From positions 868,001 through 932,000 of the forward strand of contig NC_045148.1 in the NCBI RefSeq assembly GCF_008831285.2: a DNA stretch of 64,000 bases. The letters are read 5' to 3'. Both the position numbers and the translations under genes were made by a program. Positions 21,509 through 33,320 of this stretch are shown one piece after another (position 1 is the first letter of the stretch; every line of letters begins with the position of its first letter). The stretch is from Nymphaea colorata. Lineage: Eukaryota; Streptophyta; Magnoliopsida; Nymphaeales; Nymphaeaceae. The notes below the pieces were generated by a model that had not been told where the DNA came from, searched no databases, and worked only from the letters and a program-made list of their open reading frames with translations.

Positions 21509-24500
21509 TCATGGTGAGACTACAATAGGTGCAGCAGCAACTAGGGGTCGCTTTGGAAAGCAATCCCACTCATTGTCCTTGGTCTTCACTACGTTGAAGT
21601 ACTTGGGCGACCATGAGATCCCTTTAGCCGTTCTTTCTCCCTGCAACCTTCTCTCCCTCTCCTCAATCCTCCTCTTGGCCTCTCTAGCCCCCTCCCAGTC
21701 GTTCGCCAATATCCCTTTGCTCACTTCTGACCAGACCAAACATGATTCTGTTGGCTGCAACCCCTGTTCATCATTGACGTTTGTTCAACCTGAGTTAGCG
21801 CATGTTCAACACGAAGACAGAGAGAGAGAGAGAGAGAGATTTCTCTACTTGAGAGACTTAATCTGAAATGTATGTATGATGTCTAGCTAACATTCTTTCT
21901 TATTCGGATCAGTTCATTAGTACCTTAGCATCCTTGAGCATGGGAGTTTTCATTGCAGCTAAAGTTTCTCTTGCATCATACAAAGTAGAGACTTTGCCAG
22001 TGTCTACTTCCTTCTTGGTTATCACCCTGCAAGTTACAGTAACATGAAACGCTCGGACCACGCGGGCAGAGAGAGTTAAAGATAGGTTTGACGGTCGACT
22101 TACCTATCCCAGTGGCCGTCTAGCTCATAGATCAGATTCCTTGTCAATGAATCAATAATTTTTCCTTTGACAGCTCTGTTCCCTCCAAAGCCCAAAAACG
22201 ACTGCCCTTTGAAACTCAGAGTGGCTTCCAAGCCAGAATCTGGGCATCGAACTGTTATATTTCCAACCCATTCCACCACCGGAACCGGCAGAAACCTGAT
22301 CATGAGTTTGGGACAGTTCATCTCATAATTCTCACTATAATTCCACAAGTTTAGCTTCCTTTTCCCCTGGATTGCACCTTCAACTGCAGCCCCTGAGAAT
22401 GAAAATGGCAGCAAGGAGAAATTTTAGCAATTGCAACAACTTGGGAATCCATCCGCAGAAGAACAGAAAGTTGTAGCTACTTGGGAGGAACTCTAGAAGA
22501 CAGTGGAACTAGCTGGACTCACACTTCTATTCGGTCTAGTTGCGGGCAAATTCAGCTCCACTTAATTTACTGAAAATAGGCTTAAATTCACACACACGCA
22601 CACACACAGTACTAGACATTCTGTTTTGCAAATTTTTAATTTATACCCGTGAACCTTGGGAGAGGAGTATGACACCAGATCAATTCAATGCCTCTCTTCT
22701 CGTCTGTTGCATGAAGGGCTGACACTGGTGGATGATGCGAGATCTGCCATTAACAGAGAAAATATTTATGCATTCCATCAAAAGGTAAACACCAATAATG
22801 AAGCTTTCGCAACTTTCAAATGTTGAAGTAAATTAGTTTTGAATAAGATAGACTTCTGGCCAAGTGTACCCATCGCCGTTTAAGATGCAGGCTGTGCACA
22901 CCAACTTTCTTAAAGAGTTACGACTTCTAGAAAAATTAGAAAATTGTTACGAATCACAGCTGCGTACTTGGCATATGAGTTGAAACTTGACAAGACTTGC
23001 GAGTTCAAGTTGCAGCTTTTACAATAATGACTAAAGATCTTTCTAGGGAATATTTTTTCCTTTCTTTCTTCTTGGTCTATCTTATTTATTTGTTTATTAG
23101 AACTTTAGCAGTGCACTATCAACTATATTAAAAGCGGGTCGTTGTCACCCAGTTGCGCCACCTGTAGTTTACATTTAACTCGCATCATTTGCTTGGCAAC
23201 AGTTAAGGCTTTGGCAATTCAGTAACTTTGAGCATCATTTTCTTGTGATCAATTCCCAAGCAGCGCATTTAATGACTTTCAAATTAAGTTGAAAGCATTC
23301 ATTTCCTTGTGACAACAATTTCTCGATGCCTCTCGTCACCAGTGGCTGTGGACACCTTAACAGAAGGAGCAAGAATGTTGCAGTTTGAAACAGGGCAACC
23401 GGCAATTTCTCTTAATAATTGATCCCGGGATTTGCCAAAAGAATTAATGCATTGGGGTAGCTGTCTCTGTCTTCACCTGCATGTGACATTTAATGTGCAG
23501 TTTTTGTCATGAATATGTTTCGCATCAAGTGAGAAAATGACCAAAGATCTGAATGTTATCCTGATTGCACTTGGACACATATTTTCCAAACTTCCATACT
23601 ATGGCAGGCCATCATGCCTGTTATTTTTTCCTGTAGCTGAACCAGTAGGTCCAGTGAGAGTGACTAGCTACATCCAGTACATAGAAAAGTGGCAGCCCCT
23701 GTGATTCCAAAGGATCCGTTCATAGACCTAAACAGTGAGAATCTACACCGCTACATGGTTACACCATAGCACGATCTGTCGTGTATGTGATTGTGATTCA
23801 CTATACTGTCCGTTCCGCAAATGAATTGAGAACTGGCGATCCTTGATGTAGAACCAAGTGAATTTGGTAAAATAATTTGGCACGATATGAATCAAACTAT
23901 TCCTGTTACTGATTAAAATAATGCAGGTATCAATGGCATGGAAGCTCTGAGAATGGGGCCCTACACATCCTAGAGATGAGGGCAACTATCAGTAGTCAAT
24001 GCAGGAGTCTCCTTTCCTTAAGAAGCAGAGCCACGCGTCTAAGAGGCAGCGATGGATCTCATCAGCACTTGAGACTCCTGACCGACGAGTCAGTTTTCTA
24101 CTCAACTACTCGATCCAAGTAATTGAAGTTATCTCACATGCTAAGGGAAAGGAGTAAATGAAGGTCATGTTAGGTTCGATTTAAAGAAACTCCCATCTTC
24201 CCCTACTAATATGTCACCCAAGAAGAGACGCAAAACGACTTGTCGTCTTAGCTGGGCCATGCACAGGCACACCGGGTTATTTTGCAAATAAATGCAGGAT
24301 GACTTATCAGAGGAGCTTTTACCAATTCAACAATTGAATGAGAAAGGCTCCTCATAGATGTTATTGCTTCTCCCTGATTTCTGTTGACCATTCAAGCTCA
24401 GGTTAGGAAAAAAAAGGTACTGCACACGCACACCAGCACGCACTCGCACACACACACACATACGCATGCATGGTCATGCATCTTTACATGCACATAATTG

Positions 24501-27500
24501 GGTAGTTGAGCGTGGTTATGCATATGCAGCGAATCTCTTACAGTTCTAGACCACAACTGTGCACTGACAGAAAGCTAGTCTTTGTCTCTAAAATGTTGAA
24601 TTTGTATAAATTATTTATGCCACATTTCTACCATAATTCAGAATAGTGTACCTGTATATACCTGTTTCAATATTGCAGTATTGGAATTGCCGAAACATCC
24701 ATTAGCTACTTTCGAGGATGAAGAAATTTTAATGGCTAATAGTCAAAATACAGTTTCCTGAAGTCATCCAGTTTAGACATTTAGGACTTTCGAGGTTTGC
24801 AGTAACCTAATTTTGCTATTATACTGAACTCCCGAATGTGCTAGCAACAACAATAATAGGGTGAGGCACTTCATCTCTAGGAGACCACAGTAAACTAGCA
24901 ATCTCACTTTCATGCTTCTCATCATACAGAGCAATAAGTGCAGTAACTGGAAATAGAAAATAGTCAAAGAGAACACGAAGCAAAAACTCTTACCTGCTCA
25001 AGCAAGACATTGAGGTCTCCCCTGGAAACATGATGAGTTTCTCCAAGTATTGGGTTGAAAGGAGCCATGCCAAACATAACCGGCCTAGTAGTAGAGATGC
25101 ACCAGGCAACCACTGCAGTGAATCTCTCCAAGGCGTTCTTTCCTTCAACACACTTGCCAATAAGATCCTGCCCGATGCAGTATACACACTCCCCATATGA
25201 CTGGAGCTGAGATTTTGGCATGTTGAATATAGGGGGAAGCTGCAACCATGTGCACGTTAAAGCAATTAACATAATGGCAATTGCCAAGCTAGTGAATTGG
25301 TGTCCGGGAAAGAATTAAGACAAACCGCAAGTCCAGATATCACAAGTTTAGTTCTTCCTTATCAAAATAGTTGCAGGTATGTATCAAGATTCTGCGGTTA
25401 GTTTTTTCTCTCGAGGTTTCTGATTATAAGGGTGGACTAGCTATCTTTAAGAGGGAAGGATTTTACATTCCATGTATCTGATCGCAGCATGGCTATTCTG
25501 AAACAGCAGGGTCCAAGGATTTGAATTATGTCCTAAACTTCTTGCGTTTCCACTTTGCGCAGTCAAAAAATCTGATCTAAGATCAGAGTAGGAAGGGTCA
25601 AATCTTAAATGCATCCAAAATATAAGGATCTCCAATCAAATCAGACCCGAGGTAACATGAAGCAGCACAGTTAGGTTATTCTCTGGCAGGAAAAAGAGGC
25701 CAGTTAAGATGTAAGAATCACTTAAAAGTGACCGTCTCTGTTTCCACTTAAAGACAGAAGGATTCAACCTTGTAGTTCAAAGGAAACTCACTAAAGCAAC
25801 CTATACATAGTCTGGGGAGAACTACAATTAAGTTTGATGCTTAATTGGCTGAAACAAAAAAAGAGTAGTTTTCCTTTTTCCCTTTTGTTCCATTAATATC
25901 AGTACTGTTACCTTTGTCTTCCTTAGCTTCTTCATCCTACCTTTTTTCTTTTCCTTCTTTTATTAGTTTGTCCTTACTGCTGCCTAAGTTTAAACCAGAT
26001 TCTTACATGCGTCAGCTGCATCTGTCCCTCATTGAATAGGAGATAGAAAGGCCACACCAAACAGACAGGACAGCTTAACACACATAAGTCTGGACTGAAA
26101 TGGATGGGCATAAATAAAAACAAAATTTACCCATATTGTATCTGACTTGTTTGCCATACTAAGTCTGCGTCCTCCGGCTCAAGGTACAAGAAGAGAGAAA
26201 ACTTAAAGTGGGAACAGACAAATTGGTTTATGTTTTCTTAAGCACGGTTATGAAGGACAACCACAGGGTCAGATGGAAGATGGTGGAAATCTCATTGGGA
26301 AAGTCAGATTCACACAAAGATTGCATTAAAGAAAGTGAAAAGTTGGGAAAGGAGGAGAATTGAATCGGACTATATTGGATAAAGAAATACGGTCAAGAGA
26401 GATGGTGTTAGAGGGGAGTATATAATTGGTGAAAAGATGTGAAAATGGATTAAAAAGGACAACTTCGTGGGGACATGAATCGAGGTGCGTGCGGATGAGA
26501 ATCTATGAGCAGGTAAGCAGTGGAAAAGGAGCATGAACTATGGTGAAAGAAAAATACAGGCTATGGGGAGGGACCCGAAATGAGAAAGATATGTGGATCA
26601 AAATCAAACACGCCTAACTTTTGAAGAGATGATATATTTGGTTTTAAGAAAAACCAAACTCCGGGTTGAACGCGTCGTACTCAAGTGTTAACGTTATATA
26701 TATTCTACTTCTTTCACATTTCAACTGTGCAAGGGTCATCGTTTGCTTCTCAAGGAAACAATAACTCTAGTGGAACCAATAAAATTGTGCATCCAAAAGT
26801 CTTAATGTTTAGACCACACAAACAAAGCTTTAAAAGTCAGAGTTCCATGACCGGATGCCCATAGTCTCTAGACGTCAATAACCATGCCGAAGATGAGAGA
26901 GAGTCAGAGAGGACATAAATATGAACATCAAACAACACCAACTTCATGAAATTGCAAGATTTTCCTTCTTCGTCAGGTCTTAATGATCCTCCCCCCTAAA
27001 AGTGATACCTGGATGAATCTTTAGAAGGAAGGAATCGACTAGAAAATCTAGAAATAAGCAAACATTTTTAGACAAACTCCTTTGTCAATTGTTAGGAATC
27101 GGTATTTACAGCAAAGGTAGCACAGCCTTTCTGAAAGTGGTAGCTCTTAATTTACCCTCGCGGGGTGTGACGTAGTAAGGAAGGAGGAAGTTTTGAAGTT
27201 TACGAGCGCCTAAGTCTACACAGTCCAAAGCACGTTTTCACCCCAGAAAGGGAAGGAAGGCACGCGGTTTTACAAGCATTAGCAAGCGACAACGTCTCTC
27301 AAATTGAATCCGTGGGTAAAGCCAAAAGACCAAAATGCTCTTGAATTATACATACGAAGGAAAACCAGAAAACCGCCCCCGGACACATTTGAAAAAAGTG
27401 AAAACAATTTCGGAAAAAAATGGAACTACTCTTAACTAAAAGGAAAACTTCTTCCAGTGAGTCTCTTTTCTTTTGTTCTCGAGGCCTAGAGTTACTTACT

Positions 27501-28499
27501 TAAGGTTGGAGTAGACTTATGGTTTACTCATCAATGAGAGTGTTTGTTCGCCACTTTTTGTAGTTCATAACATTAGCACCCACAGAATCAAACTTATGAT
27601 ACACTATATAATTATATACTCACTAAACAGCTATGCTATGCTTATATTGAGGCAACCAAAAGAAAGCTGCTTGCTTCTAGCATGTTAAGTTTAATCCTTG
27701 ATTCCTTATATGGATTGGGCACTAAACAAGTTGAAAATAAGTGGGTCTGCCTCTGCCTCTGCCTCTGTCGCTGCTAAGAAAAGCATTGAACTGTCAACCT
27801 TCTTCATGGTCTTCTTATATCTAACCTCCTCACCAGATAAGCGGGGGAGTTCTTGTTCTTCCGCGTGATCATGTCCATAAAAAAGAAAAATACTGAGCCG
27901 TCTAACCAGACTCCAGCTCTTTAATATAGATATATAGTGGCTTGAATCTACCTTTTTAGACTTTGAACTTTTATTTATTATCATGCAGTCCACGCTAGGG
28001 GAAACGGGTGACGTGATTCTAATCCATTTCCACGACAAGAACTTCCGATTTCCGACGTCGCCGTGACTGGTATTTTTTGGGTTTCCGACATCAAGACATG
28101 TCTGAAATTATTTCTCAGAGAGTTTCGAATGCAGTTGCAAATTATGGGGACTCGAGTGTCTAGGATCATTAAAACGGCGTTCCAACTTTTTGGGCGTTCG
28201 AAGACTTGGGAGTCCAAAGTCCGTGCCGTTCAAACGTGGCCTCCCTTGGGAAAACAGCTCACGGAGTGAACGTGCAGGATTTGGATTGATGGGAATTAAA
28301 TTCCACCAAACACAGTCGACATGAAGTTTTGTTGGGGTGCAAGCAGGGAGATACGTGCCTGGAACTTGGTGAGGTCGGAGCCGGGGCGGACGGACTTGAA
28401 GAGGGTGAGGATCCTGGGGACGAGGCCGGGCGCCCTGTGGTCGGCGGCCGAGTTGCCGTCCAGCGTGGCCGGTGCGGTCAAGATGGGCTCGATCAACAT
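21509..28499 (-). CDS. ORP4: Oxysterol-binding-protein-related protein, ORP4 type (6 exons, 376 aa)
   Basis: Exons in coding order: 28499-28359, 25239-24994, 22743-22647, 22392-22104, 22026-21924, 21763-21509. The total is 1131 nt in phase. The protein is a lone OSBP lipid-binding domain with no PH domain: LFKSVRPGSDLTKFQ then LPPIFNMPKSQLQSYGE, FNPILGETHH (108-117), the family signature EQISHHPP (128-135, split by intron 2), then MNCPKLMIRFLPVPVVEWVG, YELDGHWDR and a C-terminal helix-rich WEGAREAKRRIEERER. ORPs move or sense sterols and phosphoinositides at membrane contacts; the ligand is not readable here. Intron 1 (25240-28358) starts with GC in place of GT. The start is uncertain: ATG 28499 fits the family N-terminus, while an in-frame ATG at 28556 lies before a possible acceptor (TTGTCGCAG). 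Confidence 0.92.
22744..24993 (-). other. ORP4 intron 2, with one exon-like open segment
   Basis: This 2.25-kb intron has CA-rich tracts (about 22590 just outside it, and 24425-24470). At 24946-24819 on the minus strand, TTTCCAG is followed by an open frame reading ALYDEKHESEIASLLWSP. I cannot assign that frame to a protein; it is not needed for the ORP frame. Confidence 0.5.
25240..28358 (-). other. ORP4 intron 1 (3.1 kb)
   Basis: I see no coding exon inside it. The donor region at 28359/28358 reads CAG|GCACGT; the acceptor at 25240 is TTGCAG. Composition varies: purine-rich around 26150-26600 and GC-richer around 28000-28250. Nothing recognisable as a gene or transposon was found. Confidence 0.5.
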
Positions 28500-28808
28500 T
28501 GCTGCCTCTGCATCGTCCTCCCCCTGCGACAACCCACACAAGTTAAGCCACCGCATGTGAAATTAAAACACTGCTCCCGTGAGCGCCGGCGCCTTCGTCA
28601 CTTTCTCGGGAAAAACCCCACCGGCCACCACCCCTTTTGTTCTCCTCTAAGATCAGAAACTCGGGTCGAGTACGTGGTGTTCCGAACCATTTAAACTGCG
28701 TGCTCGATCGGAGTACCTGATCTGAACCTCCTTTCCTTCCATCCCTTCGTAAAACAATGAACAGATAGAAAGTGTGGTTGCTTGAAAGTGCAGAGAAAGT
28801 GGTTTTCA

Positions 28809-28810
<2 letters not shown>

Positions 28811-28860
<50 letters not shown>
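28811..28860. repeat. (CT)25 microsatellite upstream of ORP4
   Basis: Fifty bases of pure CT on the plus strand, so AG in the sense of ORP4, about 310 bp upstream of its likely ATG. It probably lies in the leader or promoter. It creates spurious LSLSLS and RERERE frames. Confidence 0.9.
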
Positions 28861-28862
<2 letters not shown>

Positions 28863-30584
28863 ACCGCTTCACATGCGTGGTTCCGACCAGCTTAGAGAGA
28901 TGGGTCTCCCACGCAAGCGCTTCGCCGGAAACATCTTCCGCGGCGGATTTCAGGTAACGGAGAAATGGAAGGCAGGAGGGTCTCTGGAGAGGAAAAAATT
29001 ATCAGAAGTGATGGCAATATGGAGGGTGAACGCTCTCAGTGAAGACCAATGAATGATTTCCTGCAGAGCCATGAGCCATTTGGGCATTCTTCTCTTTCTG
29101 GTCTAATGGCGGAACCGTAGTTCATAATACTAAAGAAATTCAAAACATATGTCCTCCGTGAATTCAGACCATAAAGAAACGAGAAAAAGAATTGTAACTT
29201 GTGACTGACAGAATACAGAACTTGGTTTACGTCGGAAGAAGAAAGAAGAGAAAGGAAGATTACCATCTTCGGCTAGAGTGGTGATCACAAAGGGGACTGG
29301 AGAGATGGCGCCTCTCGACAAAGAGAAGGGAGCGGTTTTCTCGAGAGACGGGGAGGCGTGAGAGGGATCGCACCGTAATCTATATATATATATATATATA
29401 GACATATAGAAACATATGAATATACGTAACAGGAGAAGGATGGACCCGTGAATTTTCTTCTTCTTTTTTTTTTTAATAAAAAAGTTTACCTTTATGGCCT
29501 TTACCGACTTCTGCCACTTTGCTGGCCTTTGTATTGTTTCTTTCTTTCAGTTTCTTTTTGAAAAGAGACTAGATTTGATCATTCGGGAAAAAACCCCTCC
29601 CCATTGATTTGTCGCGTTTACATCACCGTTAAATTGAAAAAGAAGCAAAGTTCCAACTACGTATATTCTCTTACATTTTAGAGTTCTTATCGGCGTGAAA
29701 CTAAAAAATATAACGACCACAGAACACAAAAATTTGAAAATGAGACAGGAAAATGGCGAATTTCAAGGACTGCATGCACCATTCAGATCACCATCTACTT
29801 TAATTTCACAATTTTTTCCATTGAAATGTTAGAACCTTCTCTTAAGATTCTCTGTCTTACTTGGTTTTCTAAAGATTAATCAAATGCTTACGTTTTCTGA
29901 TTCGGAAACAGCACCAGTGGACATGATTCAGCCGAATTTCCCAATCTTTAAGCTCTATTTTATTAAGTTCACTGATCTCGAGACATTTTAAATTAATCTT
30001 TAACAATATAAAAAACTTTATAAACTTTAAATAGCAAAAAAAAAAAGGTGCGTCCAACTCCTAATGCCTAACAAATTCGCAACCTCCCTCTCAAGATCTA
30101 CACGCAATGCAATTTGAAAGTCCCTTGGATGCATTTTCTCTGGCTTCACAAAGCCAAAATTAGCAAACTTTTTGTCTCACGAATAGACTCTCTTAAAAAC
30201 ACCTAACCACAACCTCTTAATTATGTTGTCTCTGTTTTTCCACAGCCTTGACCTGTTCTAGCTGAGTCTGTCACCTTTGAATAGAAGTACCACATTAATT
30301 GAAGTAGCTAACTCTGGTCTCCTTCTGTTGGGGTAGCTGTTGCTTGCAGGCCTTGATTGTTGTAGTTGAATGTGCTTATCATCTCATCTCATGCCTAGTC
30401 CAACCCACCTAACCCATTAAGTTCTCGCCTATCTATCGTGACTGGCTGCGAGGACTGCATAAGGGCGGTGACTACTATGATAGCCGGCAAGGAGCATGGC
30501 CCATGAGGTGCGAAGAGCGAGTCCTCTTAATATTCATATTGACTATTTATGAGGAGTAGACTTGAATACAAGATGGTCACTGGT

Positions 30585-30757
30585 AGGGGCGAAGCGAGGA
30601 GTTTTTTTAGAGATGGGCTAAACGGTTCAATGAACTTATCTAGGTAGGGCCAAACTAAATCCGAATCCAAAAAATACATTACGCAACTAAAAATTTTCAA
30701 TTTTTTTAATGTAATTTTTTTTAATTAGTTGGGGTGGGGCCATGGCCTAGGCGCCCC
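30585..30757 (+). mobile_element. Short MITE of the GGGGCGnnGC family
   Basis: The 173-bp unit is bracketed by CACTGGT at 30578-30584 and 30758-30764; with one mismatch the duplication is 8 bp. The left end is AGGGGCGAAGC; the right end complements to GGGGGCGCC. The interior ends in TTGGGGTGGGGCCATGGCC, like the right ends of the units at 1107 and 58975. No coding capacity. Confidence 0.65.
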
Positions 30758-33070
30758 CACTGGTCGTAAGATTCTACAAAAGAGCGAGTTCTTCGTGAGG
30801 CCAAAGTTCCTCTCTCTTTTCCTCTATCAGAGCAAGTTGGTTGGGGAATATAAAGAATCCAACATGATGTTTGATATAAGATCCCATACTTGAGGGTGAT
30901 ATAAGTTTCATGCTACGTGACTCAGCGACATGGATCTCAGATACATGCTACATGTAAAAAAAAGAAAAAAAAAATGTATGGATCAAGAAGGAGAGTCAGA
31001 TTTCAGATCTGCAGATTTGCGATTTTCGGTGAATAGAGATCATTAAATCACTGTCATTGACAAACGCCACTGTTGGTTTTCTCTGTGACAAGTAAACAGT
31101 ATTAAGTTAGGTCCTTTTCTTGAGTTTATTACATAATTGAAGCATAAGGGCCCCAGTAATAAATCAGTATGGGTATGTCTGTCCATGATCAGAACGTGAC
31201 GTAGCGTCTAAAGGCATTTATCTAAGACGAGTTTGATTATTCGGAAAACTCTTTCATAAGGACGAAGGGTTGCTGCCATACAAGAGCGTTTCAAACATTA
31301 TTACAGTTACTCCAATTCTTGTCCTATACGTAGATTTTAGGAATTTTCTGCTAGACCCAAATATCCCGTCAATCAAACTTGCTCCTAATGATATATGCGA
31401 ACCTAATATATTTGATTACCAATTCCATTTAGTTGAATCTACTACGTATGCAATTTCACAACCTAATCTGAATGTGCGCGAGACTGATATCCAACAAAGA
31501 TATCATAAAATTCCAAGCCAATTATACACAAACGTCAAATCCTAATCAAACCTGGTTGTATAGAATCTGATCGAGTTCAGTAAAGTTTAAATACGTTTAG
31601 ACTTTTGAATTTGGAACAAATTATCAGAGTTGCGATTTTATCATTGGTTCCAGTGGCATGGGCGAACTTCTTTTGTGCCAATAGAGTGGAAGCAATATGC
31701 AAGCTGAAGTGCAGCAGGAGCAGGAAGCCAATGCAGCCTTCGATCATAGGAAGGGATGGTTCCCGCTCTCACTTAGATTAGAGGGATAAACCTCCTACTC
31801 AATCTTCGAGGGGGTTGGCACAACTGATGAGCGGTAGGCGGCCAAACTCCATTTTGAATTCGTAAAACATCAGTACGAAAGAAGGGATACTGATATCAAT
31901 TTGAAGCATGGTGGAAATATCAACACGAAGAACTGAAAACATGCCGATGGAAAGGTGGGGGGCTTTGGTCATCTTGTTGAAATACTTCTCTTGTTCCCCC
32001 AACCTCTACTCGTCAAACTTCTCTTGCTCCCCCAACCTCTCACTCATCAAAATCCCTAGCAATCATCAGTAAAATACTTCTCCCGTCCTGATCAAAGTGT
32101 TCTTCAAGTTGATGATTCCACGGCTCCATCAACTCGTTCATGAGCTTCGGAAAGAAGCTTAAGCACTTGGCAATTCTTTTATTTTGAAAGTAGAATACTG
32201 TTGTCAACAAAAGCAGAAAGACGTTGACCAAAACAATAAGAAAGAAAACAACAACAAGCCGGATGGTTCACATGTTAGAATCGCAGAGGAATAAGGTGAA
32301 AACGCGTGAGAGAAGACCTTTATTAAAGCAACTGAAATACCAACCAACCACAGAACCAATTTGAAATGTGACTGGTATCGATTCGATCAATCGATTAGCG
32401 AGGTCAACAATGGCGTAGAAATTAAAGGAATAACGTTGTCTGCATGTTCTCATATTATATATATATATATATATCTATGAAAAGATTGAATGGTAATTCT
32501 GATTTTTCAGAATGACTAAGCTATCTAACCAAAATCATCAATATACATGATGGATTGTTAAGACAAAAAACAGAGAAAAAGTGAATGACATTTTTCTTTT
32601 CCTCCTTGTTTTTTTCTCAACCATGTGTCTGGTTCATGAATAGCTTTGATGGTTAGATGTCTCTAAACAGAATACTGTTGTCAACAGGCGGTTCAGGACA
32701 GAATACTCAGACCGAACGCTCTGGGCAGGATCAGGCGGCCGACATTTTTTCTCTCCTCATTTACGTGCAATAATAGAAGGATGTTACATGGAGACCGTAA
32801 TATCGACATCATGCACCTGCATTTGCATTGTATATTGAATGCCATAAAAATTTACCTCTCGCTGTACATAACATGTGTTTGTCGGGAAAGAAAAATTAGC
32901 CAAGACTTTCCCTTTCAATGCATGCATAAAGTTGCCAAACCTCTTTAATCGACTTAATTAATATGATACAAGTGAAGTTATTTATTCAACAAACTCTTTA
33001 ATCGATTCACGTCGTCTAATAGTTATTATGTGATGAGTGCAACCACTAAACTTTTCATATAAATCATTTT

Positions 33071-33320
33071 GTACTACAAAAAATCGTGTCAATAGATGCG
33101 GTGAAGGTCGACTTTTAACGACATCTATGAAGGACGTCGATGAAATAGAAGAACCTTCACTGACATTCGAAAGCGAAGATAAATGAAAGTCGACTTTCTA
33201 CGACGTTTAGAGCTCTTCTGTTCTGTTGGTAAAAGTAAATCTTCACTAACAGCCATGTCAAAATGTTGGTGAAAATTCTCCCGGACGGTAGAAGAAAACT
33301 TACCTGCCAATATTTGTCTG
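33071..33320 (+). mobile_element. CACTA-like transposon terminus, remnant
   Basis: ACTACAAAAAATCGTG at 33073 resembles the CACTACAAAAA ends of En/Spm elements. It is followed by subterminal direct repeats: GAAGGTCGACTTTTAACGAC and GAAAGTCGACTTTCTACGAC, and two CTTCACTRACA words. There is no transposase frame and I did not find the partner end, so this is a solo end or a degraded element. Confidence 0.4.

Noticed and set aside
28329-28694. 121-codon plus-strand open frame opposite ORP4 exon 1
   Set aside because: It is the antisense shadow of the GC-rich ORP4 first exon; the minus-strand reading has the conserved ORP sequence.
31270-31545. 91-codon plus-strand frame
   Set aside because: Asn/Ile/Ser-rich, AT-driven, no homology recognised.
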